A stretch of 64,000 nt of DNA from Henricia sp. BOLD:AAB3569 (lineage: Eukaryota > Echinodermata > Asteroidea > Spinulosida > Echinasteridae), in NCBI GenBank assembly GCA_037783545.1, contig JBBELK010000011.1, positions 1,178,001 to 1,242,000 on the forward strand. The letters run 5' to 3'. Each line of letters starts with the position of its first letter. Positions within the stretch are counted from its first letter, which is position 1. The notes beneath the pieces were generated by a model. The model saw only the letters and a program-made list of their open reading frames with translations. It was not told where the DNA came from and did not search any database. The position numbers and the translations under genes were made by a program. This document shows positions 58,701 through 63,370 of the stretch, piece after piece.

Positions 58701-59671
58701 GTAAATTTTTGGGGTGTTTTTTAGGGGAAAAGGGGGGAAGGGGGGGAAGGGAGGGAGGGCGATGCCGGGGGGGAGGGGATTTAATTATTATATTATTTTT
58801 TTAAAGATTTGAGACATGAACTCACAATTGTCGTCAACCGTCTTTTCTTCATCTTCTTCGGCTGGAAAAACACGAGCATATGGAGCAGTTATAGGCTGTA
58901 ATAAGAAAATTGATCGGCCAAAGTTAGTGATTAATAATAAGGGAATAAAATGTAAGTTTGGCCAGTCTTAAACATACGTTTAAAACTGGCTAGAGGCCTG
59001 GACGAGTGATAATGGCCAGGGCCACAAACCCACTTTTATTCCCATTCATAAATACCTTTTTGTGTAAATTAGTAAAACTCACCAAAAATTGCTGGCCGTA
59101 TTTTTGTATGCATTATGATAGCATAGACCTGCTAGCTGTGCGTCGGGTTTTTTTTGTTCGATCGCGCGCGTTACGCGTAATGCAGACGTGTTGTAATTTT
59201 ATCATCATTGGATGATTTGAACTTGTACGTAGAAACTATCTGTTTACAGTATGCAATTTTGTCGGTCGCACATCCTGGTACTTTTTTGACCCGATGTCAT
59301 ATACCTTTGTTTACTGGCACAGCACTGTGTACTCGTTGCGTAGACAACGGCTTTGTTCCTTCGCTTGTCACCATGGGGACACCGTTGTTTCCACGATTGT
59401 TTGTGACGTGGCACAAACCGACAGATTACAATTTTTGTGTTTATGCATTTTAATAATGTGCAAAACGAGGAGTTTCATGTTTTCACGATGAATAAATGAA
59501 ATCGCTTTCTCACAAAATGAGATTTAATATTCAGTGCCCCTAAAATCGCACCTTGCCAGGTTTACTGAGCGGCGCCACCGTGATGGATTCAGCTCCGATG
59601 TCTTCGATGCGACCCAGTTGAAATCCATCAGCGACGTCTGGCACCCAGACTTTCTTGTTCTCGTCGAACAT
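34552..59671 (-). CDS. MYO6: Unconventional myosin VI, complete, 27 coding exons
   Basis: Myosin VI is the minus-end-directed actin motor used in endocytosis, Golgi traffic and stereocilia. Coding exons total 3,831 nt (1,276 aa; human about 1,285-1,294) and all phases close. Landmarks by residue: P-loop GESGAGKT 152-159; switch I NNNSSRFG 202-209; insert-1 in the 275-301 exon; TEDS threonine 407, 16 residues before DALAK; switch II DIAGFE 458-463; converter [17 protein letters not shown]; insert-2 then one IQ motif ([17 protein letters not shown]); a charged single-alpha-helix region about 905-1020; a ubiquitin-binding MIU-like helix ([12 protein letters not shown]) 1027-1038; cargo domain with RRL 1101-1103 and IARQME. 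The conserved WWY cargo motif reads VWY (1186-1188). Start is [20 protein letters not shown]. Exons were found by eye against remembered human MYO6. Confidence 0.97.
34858..34985 (+). repeat. Diverged R4-type fragment
   Basis: Begins GGGGCAAATTTCAAGGCGCTG; contains GCTATTTCACAATAGCTTAA, resembling the ends of the 47,641-48,245 composite. Confidence 0.4.
35243..35488 (-). CDS. MYO6: MYO6 coding exon 26 (cargo domain)
   Basis: 246 nt. Encodes a Pro/Thr linker, then [33 protein letters not shown] and [10 protein letters not shown]. The linker is written in telomere-like repeats (35,418-35,452). Donor GCTG|gtaagt. Confidence 0.95.
35600..35965 (+). repeat. Interspersed repeat R6, uninterrupted copy
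   Basis: Shares CAGGGGCGGTT, GACGTGTAAACAT, ATTTGTGGTGCTTAAC and TTTTTTGCCAAAAATAAT with 41,605-42,185. In MYO6 intron 25. Confidence 0.7.
36073..36204 (-). CDS. MYO6: MYO6 coding exon 25 (RRL motif)
   Basis: 132 nt. Encodes [29 protein letters not shown] and [14 protein letters not shown] (1101-1103) is the optineurin/NDP52-binding motif in mammals. Donor AACA|gtaagt. Confidence 0.95.
36305..36600 (+). repeat. Single-copy relative of the 133-bp repeat, with GCCCAAGG core
   Basis: AATGATAATGATATGGATTT, CTGGGGAGTATACAGCC and GCAAAGTACCTTGCCCAAGG; the last word is also in the SINE-C bodies and at 24,390. Confidence 0.45.
36671..36786 (-). CDS. MYO6: MYO6 coding exon 24
   Basis: 116 nt from the acceptor ctcatag| (the one that keeps frame) to ACAG|gttggt. 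Encodes [16 protein letters not shown] then [19 protein letters not shown], the start of the cargo domain. Confidence 0.9.
36919..37012. mobile_element. TTAA hairpin MITE (R3), half copy d
   Basis: Left TTAA and arm (AAAGGCAGAGGCTCGTCA ... ATACGCAGCTCCATAGCAAAGG) present; right arm mostly missing. In MYO6 intron 23, 96 bp from an exon. Confidence 0.7.
37108..37206 (-). CDS. MYO6: MYO6 coding exon 23 (MIU-like helix)
   Basis: 99 nt. Encodes [20 protein letters not shown] then [12 protein letters not shown]; human has ERRDRELALRIAQSE. Donor CACG|gtaagg. Confidence 0.92.
37321..38063 (+). repeat. 133-bp minisatellite in MYO6 intron 22
   Basis: ACTCCTGGCGCTGTTGCCAT recurs with a 133-bp period; the central units (about 37,500-37,880) are identical or nearly so, while the outer units are shorter or diverged. 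About five to six units. Confidence 0.88.
38048..38240 (-). mobile_element. R5 fragment joined to a SINE-C body fragment
   Basis: 38,048-38,135 matches one end of R5 (GTCACAGAAATAGGTGAAAA, ATAGTAGTGTAA). 38,110-38,240 matches the inverse of the SINE-C body (GGGGATTCCCCGGTGTCTCT). Confidence 0.55.
38348..38506 (-). CDS. MYO6: MYO6 coding exon 22 (single alpha helix)
   Basis: 159 nt. Encodes [38 protein letters not shown] and TARLQAELR. Continuous charged helix with no Pro or Gly. Donor CGCAG|gtaacg. Confidence 0.92.
38727..38889. mobile_element. MITE with CCATAAAGTACGTACG ends
   Basis: GGGCCATCCATAAAGTACGT at the left and ACGTACTTTATGGACAGCCC at the right, about 163 bp. Ends of this type (GTCCATAAA-TACG) recur in many invertebrate genomes, from memory. 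Confidence 0.7.
39110..39275 (-). mobile_element. SINE-B copy
   Basis: Reverse tRNA-like head: GGGACTCGAACCCACGACC, then AGACGTCTTAACCACTCGAC. Preceded by CCTAAGACACTATGAAAAAC, the SINE-B tail. Confidence 0.7.
39340..39462 (-). mobile_element. SINE-B copy abutting MYO6 exon 21
   Basis: TTTGTTTTGCCCTTA and GTGCTTTCCCAAAACGCAA, then GGGACTCGAACCCACAAC. Identity stops about 17 bp short of the exon 21 splice donor. Confidence 0.65.
39479..39723 (-). CDS. MYO6: MYO6 coding exon 21 (single alpha helix)
   Basis: 245 nt. Encodes [39 protein letters not shown] and a long Glu/Arg/Lys run. Matches human LRRIQEEMEKERKRREEDE. Donor AGAA|gtgagt. Confidence 0.94.
40103..40185 (-). CDS. MYO6: MYO6 coding exon 20
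   Basis: 83 nt, ttgtag| to AAG|gtgagt. Encodes [20 protein letters not shown] then EALVHKIK, in the three-helix lever-arm extension. Little sequence identity to human, but length, charge and phase fit. Confidence 0.85.
40352..41125. mobile_element. Giant inverted repeat (770 bp) in MYO6 intron 19
   Basis: Outer arms: CCAAAGTTGTCAACATTTTC (40,359) against GAAAATGTTGACAACTTTGG (41,098). Inner arms of about 120 bp (40,500-40,612 and 40,815-40,935), nearly identical in inverse, with GCCTTTATTAAGGCCTCACT, GCGAGTCGAGCGCCAGAACG and TCCGTAAAGGCC words. GC-rich core of GCGCGC. No ORF of note. Confidence 0.85.
41221..41373 (-). CDS. MYO6: MYO6 coding exon 19 (IQ motif)
   Basis: 153 nt. Encodes [20 protein letters not shown] then [15 protein letters not shown] and LQKELEQM. 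The single IQ motif binds calmodulin in known myosin VI. Donor ATTG|gtcagt. Confidence 0.95.
41433..41546. mobile_element. Small hairpin element
   Basis: ACAGCGGTACCGGTGGTTTG and CAAACCGCCGGTACCGCTGT are inverted arms of about 30 bp around an 80-bp centre; it abuts the start of R6. Confidence 0.6.
41605..42185 (+). repeat. Interspersed repeat R6, copy split by an R4 element
   Basis: Left part to 41,883 and right part from 42,101 are contiguous in the 35,600-35,965 copy. The interruption is R4. Confidence 0.7.
41884..42100. mobile_element. MITE family R4, intact copy inside R6
   Basis: About 217 bp; GGGGCCAATTTCATATAGCT at one end and AGCTATGAAATTGGCCCC at the other. Host words GTGCTT before and CTTAAC after suggest a 3-bp CTT duplication, as used by PIF/Harbinger-type elements. 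Confidence 0.7.
42241..42448 (-). CDS. MYO6: MYO6 coding exon 18 (converter, insert-2)
   Basis: 208 nt. Encodes [39 protein letters not shown] and TVMAIK. Holds the converter and the myosin VI insert-2, the reverse gear. Donor AAAC|gtaaga. Confidence 0.96.
42785..42850 (+). repeat. Solitary tRNA-like head related to the 78-bp array
   Basis: GCATAGCTGTTGGAGCATCT, GCCTGATGTATCAGAGGTCT then CGGGTTCAAATC. It keeps a B box where the 78-bp unit has lost it. Confidence 0.5.
43049..43179 (-). CDS. MYO6: MYO6 coding exon 17
   Basis: 131 nt. Encodes [19 protein letters not shown] then [20 protein letters not shown]. Donor AAG|gtaact; acceptor cccgaag is unusual in having A at -3. Confidence 0.94.
43401..45102 (+). 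mobile_element. Helitron/Helentron-like non-autonomous element with CRE modules
   Basis: AGGTGATCGGG opens the element. A 12-bp hairpin AGGTGATCGGGC/GCCCGATCACCT (45,072-45,100) followed by AA closes it, so a CTAA end is possible. The interior has two 320-350 bp tandem modules (about 44,247-44,567 and 44,568-44,917) and weaker ones before, each with TGACGTCA palindromes. No Rep/helicase ORF. Family assignment is inference. Confidence 0.45.
43479..43601. mobile_element. Perfect 123-bp hairpin element
   Basis: Two 51-bp arms without mismatch (start CAGCAGCCGATTTCACG) around a 21-bp centre; GCGTAAGTGG and CTTGCGCAATTGCG words. Inserted in the Helitron-like element. Confidence 0.85.
45109..45450 (+). 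mobile_element. MITE family R5, copy at the MYO6 exon 16 donor
   Basis: CACTACTCACAATAAGTTAG at the left, GACTTATCGTTAGTAGTGT at the right. It contains an extra hairpin (GCGGCCATGACAGGGGGCAG ... GCCCCCTGTCATGGCCGC, about 45,225-45,345). Confidence 0.75.
45458..45590 (-). CDS. MYO6: MYO6 coding exon 16
   Basis: 133 nt. Encodes [27 protein letters not shown] and [11 protein letters not shown]. The donor CAG|gttatt is weak and a MITE end begins about 8 bp into the intron. Confidence 0.95.
45713..45871 (-). CDS. MYO6: MYO6 coding exon 15
   Basis: 159 nt, phase 0. Encodes [19 protein letters not shown] then [13 protein letters not shown]. The middle ([10 protein letters not shown]) is the variable loop 2 actin-contact region. 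Donor AAG|gtcagt. Confidence 0.95.
45912..46020 (+). mobile_element. R2 fragment filling MYO6 intron 14
   Basis: TTCCATGGATAGTATTTTGG and GAACGGAATCCATTTTCTGG are R2 words; the whole intron is only 160 bp. Confidence 0.65.
46032..46127 (-). CDS. MYO6: MYO6 coding exon 14
   Basis: 96 nt, phase 0. Encodes [20 protein letters not shown] then [12 protein letters not shown]. Donor ACG|gtgggt. The following 160-bp intron is largely a MITE remnant. Confidence 0.95.
46286..46413 (-). CDS. MYO6: MYO6 coding exon 13
   Basis: 128 nt. Encodes [20 protein letters not shown] then [16 protein letters not shown]. Donor GAG|gttagt. Confidence 0.95.
46804..46876 (-). CDS. MYO6: MYO6 coding exon 12
   Basis: 73 nt. 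Encodes [20 protein letters not shown] then QDAI; human has [20 protein letters not shown]. Donor ATCG|gtgagt. Confidence 0.96.
47026..47172 (+). mobile_element. SINE-A copy
   Basis: Shares TTTCGAGACCACCAGTTGGC upstream, the tRNA-like head with a shortened D arm, GGAGCCAAGTTG and the CATTTGTCCACATTTG tail with the 20,536 copy. Confidence 0.72.
47316..47565 (-). CDS. MYO6: MYO6 coding exon 11 (switch II)
   Basis: 250 nt. Encodes [33 protein letters not shown] and [20 protein letters not shown]. Contains switch II. Donor GAG|gtactt. Confidence 0.97.
47641..48245 (+). mobile_element. Composite of R4-type ends and ACTTG word array
   Basis: GCGGCCAATTTCATTGGCGC at the left; CAGCTCCGTGAAATTGGTCC at the right. 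In between (47,765-47,910) lies a GACTTG/CAAGTC cluster like the 10.5-kb and 15.8-kb elements. Confidence 0.45.
48410..48672 (-). mobile_element. SINE-C copy
   Basis: On the minus strand: GTGGCCGAGTGG A-box-like head, GGGTTCGAACC B box, then GCCCTTGGGCAAGGCACT core and AGATCCCAGAGCATTCTTTC body. The head resembles class II (Leu/Ser) tRNAs. Confidence 0.65.
48752..48896 (-). CDS. MYO6: MYO6 coding exon 10 (TEDS site)
   Basis: 145 nt. Encodes [16 protein letters not shown] then HRGTLIK; Thr407 is the TEDS-rule residue. Donor TTAA|gtacgg. Confidence 0.94.
48956..49292 (+). mobile_element. MITE family R2, copy
   Basis: AAAGGAGCGTGTCCAGATCA at the left; CCATTTTCAGGAAAAATTG at the right. In MYO6 intron 9. 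Confidence 0.78.
49322..49450 (-). mobile_element. SINE-B copy
   Basis: GTGCTTTCCCACAGCAATAT then GGATTCAAACCCACAACCTC and CATCTTAACCACTGAACCAC with a duplicated ACCACTGA; diverged head. Confidence 0.55.
49506..49686 (-). CDS. MYO6: MYO6 coding exon 9
   Basis: 181 nt. Encodes [20 protein letters not shown] then [20 protein letters not shown]. Donor CAAG|gttaga is weak at +4 and +5. Confidence 0.96.
49768..49987. mobile_element. Foldback element with TTTTGGGAGTCAAATAATG arms
   Basis: GACGTCATTTTGGGAGTCAA at the left and TTGACTCCCAAAATGGCG at the right; CpG-rich GCGCGTGCGC words between. Confidence 0.65.
49990..51370. other. MYO6 intron 8, mostly unique
   Basis: No exon supported. 50,610-50,700 shares TATTGGAAATTTG and CACAGGG words with the foldback at 56,643-56,946. 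Confidence 0.45.
51373..51453 (-). CDS. MYO6: MYO6 coding exon 8 (insert-1)
   Basis: 81 nt, phase 0. Encodes [19 protein letters not shown] and DDRKSKM, matching the myosin VI-specific insert-1 region (human FANKETDKQILQNRKS), which tunes nucleotide exchange. Confidence 0.92.
51577..51741 (-). CDS. MYO6: MYO6 coding exon 7
   Basis: 165 nt, phase 0. Encodes [31 protein letters not shown] and IKTPDNYQ. Donor CAG|gtacga. Confidence 0.96.
51880..52185 (-). mobile_element. SINE-C copy
   Basis: Same order as 48,410-48,672 in reverse: GGCCGAGCGG head, GGGTTCGATACCC B box, GCCCTTGAGCAAGGCACT, GATCCCAGAGCATTC, and a longer 3' body with GGTGGCGCCATTGGCAGCC shared with 38,180. Confidence 0.65.
52236..52392 (-). 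CDS. MYO6: MYO6 coding exon 6 (switch I)
   Basis: 157 nt. Encodes [32 protein letters not shown] and [15 protein letters not shown], covering switch I. Donor AAG|gtgaga. Confidence 0.97.
52548..52862. mobile_element. CATGACT/AGTCATG word-array element
   Basis: ATGTTCACACATTG at the left and ATGTGTGAACGCG at the right as imperfect ends. Inside, AGTCATGACT, CATGAGCA and CAGTCATAA words repeat. In MYO6 intron 5. Confidence 0.5.
52932..53037 (-). CDS. MYO6: MYO6 coding exon 5 (P-loop)
   Basis: 106 nt. Encodes [19 protein letters not shown] then [16 protein letters not shown], the ATP-binding P-loop. Donor TTGAG|gtaata. Confidence 0.97.
53974..54103 (-). CDS. MYO6: MYO6 coding exon 4
   Basis: 130 nt. 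Encodes [20 protein letters not shown] then [16 protein letters not shown]. Donor ATCG|gtaagc. Its acceptor lies only about 70 bp from the 78-bp tandem array. Confidence 0.96.
54175..56012 (-). repeat. 24-copy tandem array of a 78-bp tRNA-like unit
   Basis: Period 78 bp throughout. On the minus strand each unit reads GCCTCATAGCTCAGCTGGTA then GAGCATCTGCCTGGTGTGTC, that is, an A-box-bearing tRNA 5' half, followed by GAGGTCTTGGGGGAAACC where a B box should be. Because 78 is divisible by 3 the array gives long spurious ORFs. In MYO6 intron 3. Confidence 0.93.
56643..56946. mobile_element. Foldback element with TCTCTCAAAACAAAAGAAAT arms
   Basis: Left TTCTCTCAAAACAAAAGAAA and right TTTCTTTTGTTTTGAGAGAA mirror each other; inner arms GTGTACAAATTTCC and GGAAATTTGCACAC. 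Arms of about 130 bp in total. Confidence 0.7.
57240..58800. other. MYO6 intron sequence, nothing recognised apart from exon 3
   Basis: Outside the 57,556-57,629 exon no repeat or exon is supported. A G-rich stretch lies at 58,722-58,785. Confidence 0.4.
57556..57629 (-). CDS. MYO6: MYO6 coding exon 3
   Basis: 74 nt. Encodes (C)[18 protein letters not shown] and KIGKIY, matching human [18 protein letters not shown]. Donor TAT|gtgagt. Confidence 0.95.
58826..58895 (-). CDS. MYO6: MYO6 coding exon 2
   Basis: 70 nt, ttattacag| to AATT|gtgagt. Encodes [18 protein letters not shown] and TVDDN, matching human INQVFPAEEDSKKDVEDN. Its start is less conserved than the rest. Confidence 0.85.
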
Positions 59672-59673
59672 CG
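59552..59673 (-). CDS. MYO6: MYO6 coding exon 1
   Basis: ATG at 59,671-59,669; 40 codons ending SKPGK|gtgcga. Matches human WAPHPTDGFQMGNIVDIG. The bases before the ATG (ttaaccag|CG) look like an acceptor, implying a 5'UTR intron. Confidence 0.93.
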
Positions 59674-59890
59674 CTGGTTAAAGGCTGTCAATTACTGGGG
59701 GTTATCCTGTAAGAGTATTTGAACAGACTACATGTAAATTACCTGGAACATCACTAAATGTATACAAAGCTGAGTAAAGAAAAAACAAACAAACAAACAA
59801 ACAAAAAATATGACTTTGCGGAACTTTTTCGTGGACCTACAATACACGTTCGCCAGTTGAGACTCCATGCACTACATGCAAATCTAGTAT

Positions 59891-60020
59891 AAGGCTTATC
59901 CACATTGGACTTTTTGGGAAAACTTACCGAGACGATGGGTACCGGTAGGCTACTTTTCATTTTTAATCCAGTGCGGACAGCTAGGAAGTTTTGATCTACT
60001 CCGTAACTTCCCCCCAATGG
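59891..60020 (+). mobile_element. MITE family R1, left-end fragment
   Basis: CACATTGGACTTTTTGGGAA, TTACCGAGACGATGGG and GTGCGGACAGCTAGGA; lies about 220 bp upstream of the MYO6 start codon, in the 5'UTR intron. Confidence 0.7.
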
Positions 60021-60230
60021 CCAATGAACGAAAAAAATACCATCATGTCATATTAGGAAGAATTAGTGGCCAACGTGTATGTTTTTTTTTTTTTACCCTT
60101 CTCAATTCTTACCCAATGCAGAAAAGGGGTAGCCTACATGTAAGATACAGCGAGCTGAGGCAGGTGCAGCGCGCAATGACTGAGCCAACGCAATCGCAAT
60201 GAGCATGACATGCATGATGAGTGTGATTTT

Positions 60231-60350
60231 GTTACGCCCCAACTACACCAACCGTCCCAACTTATTGTTGAGACTTCTTAACAATAAGCAGCTCCAACTT
60301 ATTGTTAGGAAGTCTCAACAATCATACAATGGGCGTAGTTGGGGCGTAAC
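60231..60350. mobile_element. Hairpin MITE with GTTACGCCCCAACTAC ends
   Basis: 120 bp: GTTACGCCCCAACTACACC and GGCGTAGTTGGGGCGTAAC, inner CAACTTATTGTTGAGACTTC mirrored. Lies in the MYO6 5'UTR intron. Confidence 0.7.
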
Positions 60351-60491
60351 AATTTCATGATCATGATCATGACGATTTCGCCACAAACATCATCAACAAC
60401 ATCGCTCCCTCAAAACTCACTGAAACTGACAGGGCGTCTAAGTAGAATAATGATCATCATGACTCAATGAACCGTTTGATTAAATTCTTAC

Positions 60492-60610
60492 CTATTTAAT
60501 ACAGCTGTCATGCCGACCCGAAGATTTCCGGGAAATATTACGAAGATCTTTCACAACCATCCGTCCACTCCCATCGCATGCGATGTGCAGTTCGGCTGGA
60601 TTTTAATACC
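60492..60610 (-). other. MYO6: Probable noncoding first exon of MYO6
   Basis: A good donor ATAG|gtaaga lies at 60,492, about 820 bp upstream of the acceptor-like ttaaccag before the MYO6 ATG. The sequence above it is comparatively CpG-rich and free of repeats. The transcription start is not determined. Confidence 0.45.
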
Positions 60611-60943
60611 GGCGAGGCATTTTACTCAATATATCAACATGTAAAAATCCGCAGACAAAAATAAACCATAAACTGTTCATTACAAATTAATTTTCGACAA
60701 AGTTTTCGCATTATTACTTTAATTAACACATACGGATTTTATTAAAAAGATAATCCACCACAAACAAACACAGTTGTTTATTTTTATTTATTAGAGCGGA
60801 ACGATAACACAGTTAATATTTCCGGTGATTTGGTTAATTTGATAGCAGGTGTATCCCGGTGGTAACCCTTGCGCTCGGTGTATTGCGAAACCGTTAAACA
60901 AGACAGGGTTCCATACCAGGTGAGATAAAGTCAAGAGAATTGG

Positions 60944-61160
60944 CCATTTTCCAAATCTAGACTTCGGCTTAGGTCCAGGCTCCGGTTCCATTTCACAAAT
61001 ACTCTTGCACAAAAGACAAAACTGCATTGTGGGAAGTATAGCGATCCAACAACCTTCCCACAATCCAGCTCTGCCTTTTGTCTAAGTTCACTCAATCAGT
61101 ATTTGCGAAAAGGTCTAAGTTGAAGCCGGAGCCTAAGCCTAAGGCCAAGTCGAGATTTTA
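60944..61160. mobile_element. Foldback element with CCGGAGCC arms
   Basis: CTTCGGCTTAGGTCCAGGCT at the left against AGCCTAAGCCTAAGGCCAAG and GAAGCCGGAGCC at the right; inner TTGTGGGAAG and CTTCCCACAA. Arms about 85-90 bp. Confidence 0.65.
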
Positions 61161-61201
61161 TAAAGGCAAGGGACCTTGCGAGGGCGCTTTTCAAAAGTGT
61201 G

Positions 61202-61512
61202 GGTCTTTACCATCGATATATATACACTGGATGAAGTACTAGTATGCAATAGCAGTTGGCTATACGATAATTGAAGCCACGCGCCGGCCGCCATTGTACC
61301 CCACGAACAATGCTTGGCCTAGATTGCTCCCCGGTCCATGCGATCGCTTGCATTCCACTTAACACATGTAGACCATGATGTAGACTAGTGAAGACAGTAT
61401 AACCAGTCTAGGCAAGGCATTGTATTTGGTGGGGTACAATGGCGGACGGTGGCTTCAATTTTAGAGTTAGATGTCGTTACTTTATCCAGTGTATATATCG
61501 ATGGTCTTTACC
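61202..61512. mobile_element. Mutator-type MITE with perfect 10-bp target duplication
   Basis: GGTCTTTACC occurs in direct orientation at 61,202-61,211 and 61,503-61,512. Between them, termini ATCGATATATATACACTGG and its inverse bound a 291-bp element; CCATTGTACCCCAC words are mirrored 80 bp in. A 9-10 bp duplication is characteristic of MULEs. Confidence 0.75.
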
Positions 61513-61605
61513 ACAGACATTTTATGGTCTTTACACAGCATTCCTTTGTGCTTACAGAAAATGTGTCAGGGCTACCTTACTACGACTTGCTCCACGTTCA
61601 AAGTA

Positions 61606-61927
61606 AACCCGGATTCATACTTCATGCAAAAGCGAACGCGAATGCGAATTTGACGTCACAGCGATCGCGAATGTTTCGCGCAATGAATTCGCAAAAAGTT
61701 GAACTATATGCATGGCGAATGTTCGCCGCGAAATGTTTGACGTCAGATTCGCGTTCGCGTTCGTGTTCGCGTTCGCGTTCGCGTTCGCGTTCGCGTTCGC
61801 TTTCGCTTTCGCGTTCGCTTTCGCGTTCGCTTTCGCGTTCGCTTTCGCGTTCGCTTTCGCGTTCGCTTTCGCGTTCGCTTTCGCGTTCGCTTTCGCGTTC
61901 GCTTTCGCCCGAAGTATGAACCGGGCT
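61606..61927. mobile_element. GCGAAC word-array foldback with expanded right arm
   Basis: CCCGGATTCATACTTC at the left and GAAGTATGAACCGGG at the right. GCGAACGCGAA words, TGACGTCA at 61,652 and a near match at 61,738, then about 160 bp of (TTCGCG)n turning into (TTCGCGTTCGCT)n. Gives spurious Phe-Ala and Arg-Ser ORFs. Confidence 0.78.
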
Positions 61928-62221
61928 GGGAAGAAGTATAATTCAAATATAGGCCTATTGATTACCCCCAAAGTGCGGAGCAAGCTGTCCCAAAGCGGGA
62001 AAACGGCATCTTTCCTGGCCCATCTTTTACACAGAATTCCTTTAAAGCGTGCCATTATAGTTCACTTGCGCCAATTAAAAGAACACACCGGCTCACTGTT
62101 TACATAATGCAGTTATGTAGCATCATTAAAAAAAAATTTTTTTTTATTGTTGTTGTAAAAAAAAAACATTTACCAAAATGTCACGTAGAGTGAGAATATT
62201 AAATATTTGGTTGGTGAACAA

Positions 62222-62395
62222 AATAGTACGGATGGGGTTCGAACCTATGACGACTAAAAAGGTGGACAAATGGCCATAATGAGTTTGGGAAATCTGGATG
62301 CATTGAAAAGCAACTTGGCTCCACCGGGATTCGAACCGCGGACCTCCTGCTTAACGTGCAGACGCCCTACCAATGAGCTATGCATTACGCCTTAA
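62222..62395 (-). mobile_element. SINE-A copy and a second tRNA-like relic
   Basis: Reverse SINE-A: GACAAATGGCCATAATGAG, GCAACTTGGCTCC, GGGATTCGAACCGCGGACC. A separate B-box complement (GGTTCGAACC) at 62,238 and a Leu/Ser-type A-box complement (AACCACTCGGACACC) at 62,395 show a composite. Confidence 0.6.
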
Positions 62396-63052
62396 CCACT
62401 CGGACACCGTGTTATTTTACTTTAGATACTCATCCGTTTGATGAAATGTTTGCTTCGTGGTCGCTTATAGGGCCATTTAAAAAAAATTGAACAATGTGCG
62501 AGACGGACTGACTACTCTTGACGCAAAAAGAGCGGTGATGGGTGGGGTGGGGTGGGGTAGGGATTGGGCTTTTGTATATGTAACGGCGTTCGATATGCAA
62601 GAATAGAAATGAACCAATTTAGTTTTCTACATTTGCCACTCCCTTTCTCTCCATAAAAAAGGGGGAAGGAACCTTGGCATCATTTGAAAATGCGAGGAGA
62701 TGTCAGAAATGATAAATTTTCGCACTGACATAATAAAGCAAACTATGCACCCACTGAAGCATACAAAATTAAAAACAAAATATATTCGTCACCCTGACAT
62801 GGGGCCTTGGGAAATTGATAAATGGGTTGAATTTTATTTAAAAATAACATTATAGGTGTAATTAAAGCGATACTTTAGTGTCAAGGTCGGCCGGCTGTTG
62901 TCGGAATATAACACTTTGCACTCGCTCGTGTTGAGCACTTTGCGATCTCGTCTGCTTTGCGTCTACTCAGCTGATCCTCTGTGTTGTTCTTAATGTTGCA
63001 AGTAACAAGCCCTAGAAAAGGATTCGAGATTTAAAAGAAATTGGATAAAGCA

Positions 63053-63370
63053 ATGATGTTCGTCTTTGCGGCTCTGGTGCTGTCGGCGTGGGTGAGTTCG
63101 GCCTCGTCCGAACTCATAGGTAGCATGTTCTTGGGTCAGCCGAACGTGGCTCTAACGGGCCACGAATTGGTGAGCAGACAGGTGTCGTCCCGTGTGCAGT
63201 GTCTGATGATGTGTAACCGGCTCGCCGATTGCTTCTCAGTCAACCATCGTCTCGATACAGGAACCTGTCAGATGAACAGGGCTAGAGCTGAAGACGTCCC
63301 CGGGAGTTTGGTGCAGAACGTCGGCTCTGGGTACTTCGGTAGAAGAGGAAACACCATGCCGATGTCAAAC
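63053..63370 (+). CDS. Secreted PAN/apple-domain protein, first exon (partial gene)
   Basis: 106 codons from ATG at 63,053 (first of two adjacent Met codons) to a clear donor CAAAC|gtaagt in phase 0; the rest lies beyond the window. Residues 1-20 (MMFVFAALVLSAWVSSASS) form a typical signal peptide. The mature start SELIGSMFLGQPNVALTGHE leads into a four-cysteine stretch, VQCLMMCNRLADCF...GTCQMN, typical of PAN_1/apple domains in invertebrate extracellular proteins. The gene is head-to-head with MYO6. Without the remaining exons the family cannot be named; lectin-like, adhesion or protease architectures are all possible. No domain search was run. Confidence 0.72.

Noticed and set aside
61712-62107. 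Phe-Ala and Arg-Ser repeat ORFs on both strands
   Set aside because: Translations of the TTCGCG hexamer expansion; every frame of that DNA is open.
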